Assembly (NCBI GenBank): GCA_016235815.1
Contig: JACRIM010000028.1
Coordinates: forward strand, 92,106 to 156,105
Reading direction: 5' to 3'
DNA from: Planctomycetota bacterium
Lineage (GTDB): Bacteria; Planctomycetota; Phycisphaerae; UBA1845; UTPLA1
DNA length: 64,000 bases
Shown: positions 10,402 to 18,005 of the stretch, in pieces
Position numbering within the stretch: position 1 is the stretch's first letter
Layout: each line of letters opens with the position of its first letter
Translations under genes and position numbers: made by a program
Notes under the pieces: model-generated
What the model was told of the DNA's origin: nothing
The model's database searches: none
Seen by the model: the letters and a program-made list of their open reading frames with translations, nothing else

Positions 10402-10430
10402 ATATTATTGGACGACTTCGGGGAAGTCAA
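10402..10430 (-). promoter_or_regulatory. Sigma-70-type promoter for prkA
   Basis: On the minus strand TTGACT (10430-10425) and TAATAT (10407-10402) are separated by exactly 17 bases, about 120 bases upstream of the prkA ATG. The -35 matches 5 of 6 consensus positions and the -10 matches 4 of 6. Confidence 0.5.
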
Positions 10431-10509
10431 CGATATTCGCGCGGTAAATCCCTGTCAGTGCTCGACATAGCAATTGTCGGAGGGCGACGCAGGGTCGCGA
10501 ATTAGAAAA

Positions 10510-10722
10510 TCAATAGGCGCGATTGGGCTGGCAGAGAATGCCTATTACGATGAGGAGGACGCCGCCGGCGAGGGCCGTTTCGGGATGGGCCATGATGACC
10601 TCGCCGCTGGGAACGCTGGACATGAACGAATAGACCTGACCGACACCGACATAACAAATCAAACCCGAGACGCACGACAGAAGCACGCCGAATGTGAGTG
10701 TCATTGTTGTCATCAGAGCCAT
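10510..10722 (-). CDS. Small two-TM membrane protein, unknown function
   Basis: 70 residues from ATG 10722, which is preceded by AAAGGAG at good spacing. The protein is almost entirely two hydrophobic segments (about 8-30 and 48-65) joined by a short loop with SSVPSGEV, and ends in CQPNRAY. I recognise no family. A longer frame to 10869 exists but lacks a ribosome-binding site. It lies just upstream of prkA on the same strand, but the prkA promoter falls between them, so co-transcription is uncertain. The strong ribosome-binding site and consistent hydrophobicity make it a likely real gene. Confidence 0.6.
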   Translation of the reverse strand: MALMTTMTLTFGVLLSCVSGLICYVGVGQVYSFMSSVPSGEVIMAHPETALAGGVLLIVIGILCQPNRAY

Positions 10723-10998
10723 GGGTGTTCTCCTTTTTCCTTTGCCTGAGTTTCTCTTTGCCCGGTGACCGGGACGAACGGAGTGGGAGCAATCCCCATG
10801 CCACCGGCTGCGCAGCGCGTGCGATTTCGTGCAGCGCGATAAGAGCGTGCGCGTTGGCGGCGCATTCATGATTTCGTTTTCGGAACGCTGCGCGCGCGGA
10901 CCTTCTCGAAAAAAGTGGGAAGAAGTGCGCAGAGGTGGGTGCGGATTCCCCGAAAGTGGTTGACGACGCCGGGGCCTCTTATCGGCGTTGGGTAATTC

Positions 10999-12036
10999 TC
11001 AGCGATTTTGCCCCACCGGTGTCGCTGCCCAGGAGTGCAACGCCTGCTCGGCTGCCAGGTTGAGTGCTTTGCGGAGTCGAAGGACGAGGATGATCGACCA
11101 GATTCCGAAAACAAGGCCGAGCACTCCGGCTGTACAGCCAAAGACCGCCATTGATCCAAGGCCAAACATGTGACGTCGGGAGATAGGCCCGCTACTCGAT
11201 GTATAAACCACCACGTTTGAGGGCGAACCGTAGGATGTGCTCATGGACGTTGTCGTGGTTGTCATTGTGGTTGGTAACATTGATGAGCCGCCTGATTGTT
11301 GAGCCACAAGCCAAAGTCCTAATGTCGCCACCATACCCAGGGCCGCCAATACAACCATGCCCCACATCGTGGCTCGAAATCCTTTGGCGAGTGGGGCGTC
11401 AGGAACTCGCAGGGCCAGTTGACGTGCATATCGATACATGGCAACAGTCACAACGATTCCAATTACGCTGGATAGCGGAGAGAAAAGCAACGCAGCCTGG
11501 GGAAGTGACGCGACCGCAAACATGATCACTGGATTTGCGATATGGGTGCAAATGATTCCATAGCGCGTCATGATGCGTGCGTTAATGCTTCCTGTTTCAC
11601 CGTAGCCACTCGGGTCCGGCGTGGTAACGCGCCAATACCCAAATATCGAAATAAACCCCAGTGGTGTCACAAACAATGAAATCAGGCCCGGTTGTGTTCC
11701 ATTCCTGGCGAACCAAACGCCGATTAGGCCACCGGCAACTGCTGCAATAATCGTGCCCGCGATGATCCAGTTAATCCCTGACGCCAGCTTCTGCACCCAC
11801 GTGGGATCTGCAAACTTCAAATAGTCACCGTGCATCGCCCGGCCGACGGCCGTTTCGCACTCCGGGCATCGTCCATCGGGAAGCAGCGTGCGCAGGTTGT
11901 AACCGCATCGTTTACAGGGTAGGTCAATGCCAATGCGGCCTGTGGCATCGAGCGGTACCATCGATGACGGGATTGCATCCGGGATGGGCGTTGCAAAAAT
12001 CGGTCTTGCTGTCGGCCCGGCAGGGGGGATGTCCAC
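10999..12036 (-). CDS. Zinc-ribbon multi-pass membrane protein
   Basis: About 345 residues from GTG 12036, with GGAGG 6 bases upstream; a TTG at 12063 in the same frame has weaker support. The N-terminus carries a CxxC-x12-CxxC zinc ribbon (CKRCGYN and CPEC, about residues 40-60). It is followed by about six hydrophobic segments between 85 and 330, with a Thr/Ser-rich stretch (TTMTTTTTSMSTS) before the last one. Similar zinc-ribbon plus TM proteins are common and uncharacterised in planctomycetes. No catalytic motif is visible. It sits between yebC and the small two-TM protein on the same strand, 60 bases after yebC. Confidence 0.65.
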   Translation of the reverse strand: MDIPPAGPTARPIFATPIPDAIPSSMVPLDATGRIGIDLPCKRCGYNLRTLLPDGRCPECETAVGRAMHGDYLKFADPTWVQKLASGINWIIAGTIIAAVAGGLIGVWFARNGTQPGLISLFVTPLGFISIFGYWRVTTPDPSGYGETGSINARIMTRYGIICTHIANPVIMFAVASLPQAALLFSPLSSVIGIVVTVAMYRYARQLALRVPDAPLAKGFRATMWGMVVLAALGMVATLGLWLVAQQSGGSSMLPTTMTTTTTSMSTSYGSPSNVVVYTSSSGPISRRHMFGLGSMAVFGCTAGVLGLVFGIWSIILVLRLRKALNLAAEQALHSWAATPVGQNR

Positions 12037-12096
12037 GAAGCGCCTCCACTCCCCCAAACACAAACAGCAGGCACCCAGGCCCGCTCCACCATTTCC

Positions 12097-12846
12097 TCAT
12101 GCCCCCAACTTCGCCATGACCTCCTCGGACATGTCGAAATTGGTATAGACGTTTTGCACGTCGTCGTTGTCCTCAAGCATTTCAATCAGCTTGAGAATCT
12201 TTGCACCGGTCTCCTCGTCGACCGCAATGGTTGAGCCGGGCACTTTCGTAATTTCCTTGCTCTGTATCGGGATCTTCTTCGCCTCCAACCCCTTGCGCAC
12301 GGTGTCAAAAGCCTGCACGGTGCACGTCACCTGAAAAATCTCGCCATCATGCACCACGTCATCCGCGCCGGCCTCCAGTGCCGCTTCCATCAGCGCCTCT
12401 TCGGTGGTCTCGGTCGCGCCGATGGAGAACATACCCTTCGTCGTGAAGTTCCAACTGACGCAATTCGTCGCCCCCATGTTGCCGCCGCCGCGCTCGAAGA
12501 TCTTTTTGATTTCCGGCGCCGTGCGATGCGGGTTGTCCGTCAGGGCATCGACGATAAACGCCACGCCGCCGGGTCCGTACCCCTCATACGTGACGGGGCC
12601 GTACTCATTGCCCTCCAATTCGCCCGTCCCTTTCTTGATTGCCTTGTCGATGGTGTCCATCGGCATGTTGGCATCGCGTGCCTTGTCGATGGCATAACGA
12701 AGGGTCAGGTTCATCGCCGGGTCGCCGCCGCCCGTCTTGGCCGCGACGATGATATTTCTCGCCAGCTTGCTCCAAAGCCGCCCGCGCTTGGCGTCAACCG
12801 CGCCCTTGCGATGCTTGATATTCGCCCAATGACTATGTCCAGCCAT
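12097..12846 (-). CDS. yebC: YebC/PmpR/TACO1-family protein
   Basis: 249 residues, the usual family length. It has the hallmark N-terminus MAGHSHWANIKHRKGAVDAK and the conserved GGGNMGATNCVSW motif in domain 2. GGAG lies just upstream of the ATG. Family members are described as DNA-binding transcriptional regulators and, more recently, as translation factors that help ribosomes through difficult sequences; TACO1 is the mitochondrial relative. Often it neighbours the ruvC operon; here it does not. Housekeeping composition, no anomalies. Confidence 0.95.
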   Translation of the reverse strand: MAGHSHWANIKHRKGAVDAKRGRLWSKLARNIIVAAKTGGGDPAMNLTLRYAIDKARDANMPMDTIDKAIKKGTGELEGNEYGPVTYEGYGPGGVAFIVDALTDNPHRTAPEIKKIFERGGGNMGATNCVSWNFTTKGMFSIGATETTEEALMEAALEAGADDVVHDGEIFQVTCTVQAFDTVRKGLEAKKIPIQSKEITKVPGSTIAVDEETGAKILKLIEMLEDNDDVQNVYTNFDMSEEVMAKLGA

Positions 12847-12971
12847 GCAACTCCTCGAACCGTCGAACCCAGGCGCCGCTCCTCATGAAGCGATCGGCTG
12901 TTTCCATTTTCTTTGTCGCCGGCCAATTGCCGGTGCACGCGTGTAGTTTATCTCGGATTAACTCAATCGCA

Positions 12972-15900
12972 CTAGCGTCCGGTCGGTTGCGTCGTCGCCG
13001 CCTTGCCAAGCACCGGCGCGACATCGACCGGCTCCATTGCCTCGAACTGTCGCAACTTCGCCTCCACCCTTGGCCGAATCTTGCGGTTCTGAATCCCCTC
13101 CAGCCCCTCGGTCTGGGCATTCAACAAGTCCAACGATTTCCGCCATCGCTTCGCCGCTTCGTCCTTGCGGCCGTCGCGATACAGGGCATCACCGAGATGA
13201 TCGAACAGCACGGCATCCGTTGTCTCGCCCATGCGGATCGACCGCTCCAGATAGACAATCGCCTCGCGGTTCTTACCCTGCTTGTAATAAAGCCAGCCGA
13301 GGCTGTCGAGATACGCCGCCTCGCGCGGGCGCTCGCGCACGGCCAGCCGAATCATCTTTTCGGCCTGTTCCATGTTCATGTCCGCATCGATCCATGTGTA
13401 GCCCAGGTCGTTGTTAATGCCGGGGTCGCTCGGAGCGATCTTGAATACTTCTTCGAGTTGCTCCATCGAGGCATGATCGCGCCCGGCAAGCTGGAACACA
13501 TTCGCCAATTGGCGCCGCAAGCGGATGACGAGCAGCGGATCGACTTGTTCGCCGGCCTTGATTCGGGCGATCTGAGGCGCCAGCAACGACTGTATCGTCT
13601 GCTCGGCGTCCTTCCATCGTTCCGCAGCCATTTGGGTGGCCACCAATTCGTCAAAGGCCGCTTCATTGCCCGCGGACTTCATTCGCCCTCGATAGAAATC
13701 AATCGCCTCGTCAAACCGCCCGGCCAGCCGGAGCGTGCGCCCGAGCGAAGCGAGGTAGGCCGGCCGATTCTCGGTGATTTCCGCCCCCGTCTTGGCCAGC
13801 TCGATGGCCCGATCCCAGTGTTTGCCGCGCCACGCGAGCGTGATGAGCAACCCGTTGAGATTCAGGTCGTCCGGTGTGCGCTGCATCCATGACAAGACCT
13901 TTTGTTCGGCTTCGAGATAACGCTCGGCTTGCATGAGTTGGTCAATGTAAATCAGTCGCACTTCGGCGTTGGTCGGATCATCCGCCAGCCACCTGGAGGC
14001 CGCGGCGATTCCGTCGGCCGGCCGTTTGGCAGCGCGAAGGGCAGTTAGGTACGCCTGCCGCCGAGTCGCGTCCGTCGGATTGTCATCGAGCCACTTCTTC
14101 GCGCGTTCGACGGCTTCATCAAAGCGCTCGGATAGAATCAGGTAGTCAATGGCCTGCCGCATAAAGGCCTCGCGCCCGCCGCGCAGGTCTTCACGGACCA
14201 TGAGCGCGTCGAGAAGGCGAATGGCCTCGCTCCAGTCGGCGAGGTTGATGGCCAGGTCCAGTTGATTGCGAAGCAGGTTCAGGTCGCGCGGATGTTCGGC
14301 AAGCAGTTCGCGAAAGACCGTCGCCGCGCCCTCGTAATCCAGCAACTTCATCAGAAGGGTGCCGCGAAGCTCCCGCGCCCGCGGATCGGCCGGGTTGACC
14401 TTGAGCGCCGCGTCAACCTCCTTGATCGCAGACTCGTAGTCCAGCACGAGGATGTGACTCATGGCAAGGTCCACGCGCGTCGCCGAGTCGGTCGGGTATT
14501 TCTCCGCGATGCGATTAAGGTCCGAGCGGTACTCATCAATGCGGCCTTGCGCGCTGGTGTTCTGACTCGTGGCCAGTTTGAGCATGGCCGCACATCGTTC
14601 GACGGCCGCGCCGGTCTGGCCGAGTCGTTCGAAGTCGGAGAAATAGTCCCGTGCCTTCTCCATCTTGTCGGTGTTCAGGTAAAGGCGGACGAGGCGCTCA
14701 CGCGAGGGGATGTGTCGCGGGTCCACGTCGTCGAGAATTCGCTTGAAAAGCTGCTCGCACTTTCGCTTCTCGCCGCGCCGCTCGGCCTCGGCCGCGAGGA
14801 GAAACAACGGCTCGGGCGATTTCGGGTCCAGCCGGAATGCCTCTAACAATGCCGTCTCGGCATCGTCCGTTTCATCGAGCGTCAGATGGGCCTTGCCTTT
14901 GCAAAGGTACGTCTGCGAATCGGCCGCGTTGGCCTTGATCGCCTTGTTCGCTGTTTCGATCGCCTCCTGCCACTCGCGACGGTCGGCATGGATTTGAGCG
15001 AGTGCCGCCCAGGCCGGTCCGAAAGTGCGTTGTAACTTTGTCGCGGCCTGAAACGAATCGACCGCACCCTTGAGGTCGCCCGTGAGCCGTTGCAATTCTC
15101 CGCGCAGGAACCAGACCGCGGCGTCACTTCCGCGCTCCTGCGTAAGAATGGCGGACTCTTCCAGCATCTTTGCTCGAAACGGCCTGGACGCATCGCCCGC
15201 GATAACCAAATGCAGCTCATCATATGCGGTGGTGTCCTCGTGCAGCAGTTTGGCCGCGGCATCCATCGCCTCGCGCACCTCGCCGCGCGACAGTCGAAGC
15301 GTGAAAAGCAATCGGTTGGCCTTTGCATCCGTCGGATCGGCCGCCACCAACGCGGTGAGCACATCGCGCGCGGCATCGTCTTGCTTTCGTTCGATCAGGA
15401 GTTCGGCGAGCTTGATGCGGATCGCGGCGTTCGTCGCATTGCGGGCCAGTTCGGCAAGGTAGGCGTCGTATTGCTCCGGGCGGCGCGTCTCATCGCAAAT
15501 CTCCTTGAGCAGGGTCAGGTTTTCGGCGGCGTCCGGCGCGTTCAATAGGATTTGTCGAACCTGCTCCATCGCCGCGTCGGCGCGCCCCGCCTTGGCAAGG
15601 GAACGCGCCAATCGCACGCGCAGGCCCGGCGTCGCGGGTGCGTCGGCCAGCGCTTCCTCATATGTCTTTGCCGCAAGGTCGTGTCGCCCCAACTCGGTTT
15701 GTATCTCGCCGATTAAGTCCGGCAATTTGGACTTGAACAGGATGAACAACTCGGCCAGTTCGCGATGATCGAGCATTTCCGGCGTCGGGCTTTTCGCGGC
15801 GGCCTTGAACGCCTCCCATTGGCCGAGCGCCGCGGTGAGATACCCTTCTTTTCGCAAGGAAGTCGCCAGGGAAAAATGAGCCAGCACCCGTTCCGGCGTC

Positions 15901-16424
15901 GGCGATGATGCGCCGCTTGCCAGGAGCGCGAGCCGAAACTGAGCGATCGCCTCGGTCGTTTTGTTGTCGCGAAGTGCAATGTCGCCGAGCATTTGATACG
16001 CCGCAACGCTTCGAGGATCTAGTCGCAGCGTTTCGTTCAGGTGACTCTCGGCAAGTGCCTGGTTTCCCTGGCGCAAAGCCGCCCGGGAGAGCAGGACATG
16101 AGCCTCCGTCGAATTTGGATCGTCCCGCAGCGCCCGCTCGCAGGCCGCCATCGCCTCGGTCCAGAGCTGTTCCGCGATCAACTCGCGCGCACGAACAAGC
16201 GACTTCGCCGCGGAATCGGACGGTTGTGATGCGGGAACTGACGCGCCGCGCGGAAGCGACGGGCGGGGTTGAATCTCATCGAGGGAGAGAAACGCTTTGC
16301 GACGGTCGATGGCCGATGCATTCGTGGCGCCGGGTTGGGCAGGTTGCTGGCAACCTGAAAGCGCAATGCCGAACACCAGTGACGATGCCAGGAGGCGCGC
16401 AGGCATCCGATTCCATTTCAGCAC
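12972..16424 (-). CDS. Large TPR-repeat lipoprotein
   Basis: 1150 residues. The N-terminus is a lipoprotein signal (hydrophobic stretch then ALSGCQQP, lipobox Cys near residue 24), so the mature protein is anchored to a membrane and faces the periplasm. The rest is a long array of tetratricopeptide repeats in two blocks: about 70-470 and 480-1110, with recognisable units such as AEAHVLLSRAALRQGN and LDSLGWLYYKQGKN. The final units resemble the PEP-CTERM/PrsT-type TPR proteins linked to exopolysaccharide export (weak inference). It follows the glycosylase-like gene by 38 bases on the same strand and is probably the last gene of the nusA operon read-through. It likely acts as a scaffold for partner proteins. 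Confidence 0.85.
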   Translation of the reverse strand: MLKWNRMPARLLASSLVFGIALSGCQQPAQPGATNASAIDRRKAFLSLDEIQPRPSLPRGASVPASQPSDSAAKSLVRARELIAEQLWTEAMAACERALRDDPNSTEAHVLLSRAALRQGNQALAESHLNETLRLDPRSVAAYQMLGDIALRDNKTTEAIAQFRLALLASGASSPTPERVLAHFSLATSLRKEGYLTAALGQWEAFKAAAKSPTPEMLDHRELAELFILFKSKLPDLIGEIQTELGRHDLAAKTYEEALADAPATPGLRVRLARSLAKAGRADAAMEQVRQILLNAPDAAENLTLLKEICDETRRPEQYDAYLAELARNATNAAIRIKLAELLIERKQDDAARDVLTALVAADPTDAKANRLLFTLRLSRGEVREAMDAAAKLLHEDTTAYDELHLVIAGDASRPFRAKMLEESAILTQERGSDAAVWFLRGELQRLTGDLKGAVDSFQAATKLQRTFGPAWAALAQIHADRREWQEAIETANKAIKANAADSQTYLCKGKAHLTLDETDDAETALLEAFRLDPKSPEPLFLLAAEAERRGEKRKCEQLFKRILDDVDPRHIPSRERLVRLYLNTDKMEKARDYFSDFERLGQTGAAVERCAAMLKLATSQNTSAQGRIDEYRSDLNRIAEKYPTDSATRVDLAMSHILVLDYESAIKEVDAALKVNPADPRARELRGTLLMKLLDYEGAATVFRELLAEHPRDLNLLRNQLDLAINLADWSEAIRLLDALMVREDLRGGREAFMRQAIDYLILSERFDEAVERAKKWLDDNPTDATRRQAYLTALRAAKRPADGIAAASRWLADDPTNAEVRLIYIDQLMQAERYLEAEQKVLSWMQRTPDDLNLNGLLITLAWRGKHWDRAIELAKTGAEITENRPAYLASLGRTLRLAGRFDEAIDFYRGRMKSAGNEAAFDELVATQMAAERWKDAEQTIQSLLAPQIARIKAGEQVDPLLVIRLRRQLANVFQLAGRDHASMEQLEEVFKIAPSDPGINNDLGYTWIDADMNMEQAEKMIRLAVRERPREAAYLDSLGWLYYKQGKNREAIVYLERSIRMGETTDAVLFDHLGDALYRDGRKDEAAKRWRKSLDLLNAQTEGLEGIQNRKIRPRVEAKLRQFEAMEPVDVAPVLGKAATTQPTGR

Positions 16425-16462
16425 GATTCGTCCTCCGTAACGAGACGCGCCCGCCGCCGGCG

Positions 16463-17269
16463 CTACTTTTTGCGGCTCGACGACTCCGCTTTGCCGCGCT
16501 TGACCGGAGCGGTCTTCTTGGCGGTCGCCTTCTTCGCCATCGCCTTCAGGGCGAGCACGCTCTTGGCGGTCGCCTCATCCTTTTTCGGGGCGGGTGGAAC
16601 CGGTTCCGGTTTCGGCGGCTCGGGGGCGGCCGTCACGGGATGATATTCCAGCGGCTTGCGCGGGGCATGGGCCGAGGCATGGCGTTTGAGCAGGATGGAG
16701 AATGCGGGAACTTCGCTATCGCGCACCTGCTGCGCCAGGAATTTCTGAATTTCCTCGATGGGCGCTTCGGGCGGCACGTAATTTCCCTTGCGCAGAAAGG
16801 CGAGCATGTGGAAATCCACGGGGACGACCGGCGCCTTGAAGCAGCGCTGAAGGATCGATGCCTTGGTGAACGGACCCATGCCGTCGAGCCTGTTCAGGAA
16901 TGTCTCCGCGCCCTTGCGGGATTGCTTCATTAAGAACGTCAGGTCCAGCTTGTGCGTGCGATTAAAAAGCGAGAGCAGCGAACGGGACAGCTCTTCCGCC
17001 GCCGCACGACCCATCGGAAAGTCGGCACCGACCATTTCCACGATCGACGCCACCGGTGTGACGCGCAGCTCGTTCATATCGACCACGCCGGCCTTGATCT
17101 TCGCGACGGCCTGATGGGCCCGCGACTCGGCGACGTAGTTGCTGAAAACGGCTTCCAGAAGCTGATCCATCGGATCCTCGACCGGTTCCACATGCACCGA
17201 GCCGGCCTCTTTCTTCAGCTCCTGCCACAGCTTCTTTACACGACGGACATGGTCCGCATCGAATTTCAT
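16463..17269 (-). CDS. HhH-GPD superfamily (endonuclease III-like) protein with Lys-rich tail
   Basis: 268 residues. Residues 30-190 follow the base-excision glycosylase fold: LLEAVFSNYVAES, a helix-hairpin-helix LNRLDGMGPFTKAS (125-138) and VDFHMLAFLRK with the catalytic-position Asp at 152. The Lys that bifunctional endonuclease III uses (GVGRKT) is not at the matching place (GMGPFT), and there is no C-terminal [4Fe-4S] Cys set. It may therefore be a monofunctional glycosylase or a structural DNA-binding relative. The last 70 residues are Pro- then Lys/Ala-rich (AKKATAKKTAPVK), like a histone H1 tail. The start overlaps the rbfA stop by 4 bases, so it belongs to the nusA operon. Confidence 0.7.
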   Translation of the reverse strand: MKFDADHVRRVKKLWQELKKEAGSVHVEPVEDPMDQLLEAVFSNYVAESRAHQAVAKIKAGVVDMNELRVTPVASIVEMVGADFPMGRAAAEELSRSLLSLFNRTHKLDLTFLMKQSRKGAETFLNRLDGMGPFTKASILQRCFKAPVVPVDFHMLAFLRKGNYVPPEAPIEEIQKFLAQQVRDSEVPAFSILLKRHASAHAPRKPLEYHPVTAAPEPPKPEPVPPAPKKDEATAKSVLALKAMAKKATAKKTAPVKRGKAESSSRKK

Positions 17270-17682
17270 TCGTCATCTCCTTCCGCCGGGGCGTCGGACG
17301 CGGCCGGGGGCTTTCTTGTCTTTTCACTTTGAGGTTTGTCGCCCGCTCCTGATTCGCTCAACAGTTGCAGAATCTCGTTTCCTCGTTTCAGGCTCAGATC
17401 GAGGATCAGCCGGATCATCGGGGCCTGTCGCATGTCCAGGTTCCTGGCCACGCGGGTCTGGATCATGCCACGGGCGCTGTCCAGCCCCTTCATCGTGGTC
17501 TCACCCTCGATGGGCGTCCCCATGACGCTGACATACACGTTGGCCTGGCGCAAGTCGGGGCTGAGTTCGACGCGCGTGACACTGGTGAAGCGGCTCACGC
17601 GGGGATCGGAAATGCGATTGGAGATCGCATCGCTCACAATGTCGCGAATAATGTGGGCCACTCGGCCCTGTCGATGAGACAT
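17266..17682 (-). CDS. rbfA: Ribosome-binding factor A
   Basis: 138 residues with the RbfA KH-like fold: RVAHIIRDIVSDAIS at the start, then DPRVSRFTSVTRVELSPDL and the beta-strand ANVYVSVMG. It matures the 30S subunit and binds near the 5' helix of 16S rRNA. The C-terminal 25 residues are a charged, disordered tail (TRKPPAASDAPAEGDDE). Its position after nusA, infB and ylxP is the classical operon order. It overlaps the next gene by 4 bases. Confidence 0.95.
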   Translation of the reverse strand: MSHRQGRVAHIIRDIVSDAISNRISDPRVSRFTSVTRVELSPDLRQANVYVSVMGTPIEGETTMKGLDSARGMIQTRVARNLDMRQAPMIRLILDLSLKRGNEILQLLSESGAGDKPQSEKTRKPPAASDAPAEGDDE

Positions 17683-17722
17683 TGTCTTCTTCCCGCCCGC
17701 GATGTCATGCGGGCCGACTCCG

Positions 17723-18004
17723 TTACAGCAATTCGATCTCGTATGTCATCAGCACGACGCCGCGCGACTTTCGCACTTCGTCCACAATTTTCGACAGGCA
17801 GCTATCCGTAAAACGCCGGTCGTTTGAAACCATCGCGACCCCCATCACACTGCTGCGATGTTCGTCGAGGTCGTCGACCTCGGCCACCGACACATTGTGC
17901 CGGCCGGCGAGGCGATCCTTAAGGCTCTTGATGGCGCTGCGTTTGTCCTTGAGCGACATGGCCTCGGGAATCGACAGATTGAGCGTTAAGACGCCGACCA
18001 CCAT
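17723..18004 (-). CDS. ylxP: YlxP/DUF503 protein
   Basis: 93 residues from ATG 18004; a TTG at 18016 in frame would overlap infB. GAAGG precedes the ATG, and the infB stop ends only one base before it, indicating translational coupling. Conserved DUF503 features are VVGVLTLNLSIPEAMSLKDKR near the N-terminus and KSLKDRLAGRHNVSVAEV. The family regularly sits between infB and rbfA and is presumed to act in ribosome assembly or translation, but its mechanism is not established. Confidence 0.9.
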   Translation of the reverse strand: MVVGVLTLNLSIPEAMSLKDKRSAIKSLKDRLAGRHNVSVAEVDDLDEHRSSVMGVAMVSNDRRFTDSCLSKIVDEVRKSRGVVLMTYEIELL

Positions 18005-18005
18005 G

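Noticed and set aside
15905..16933. 342-codon plus-strand frame across the TPR lipoprotein start
   Set aside because: Crosses two real minus-strand genes; Arg-rich low-complexity translation.
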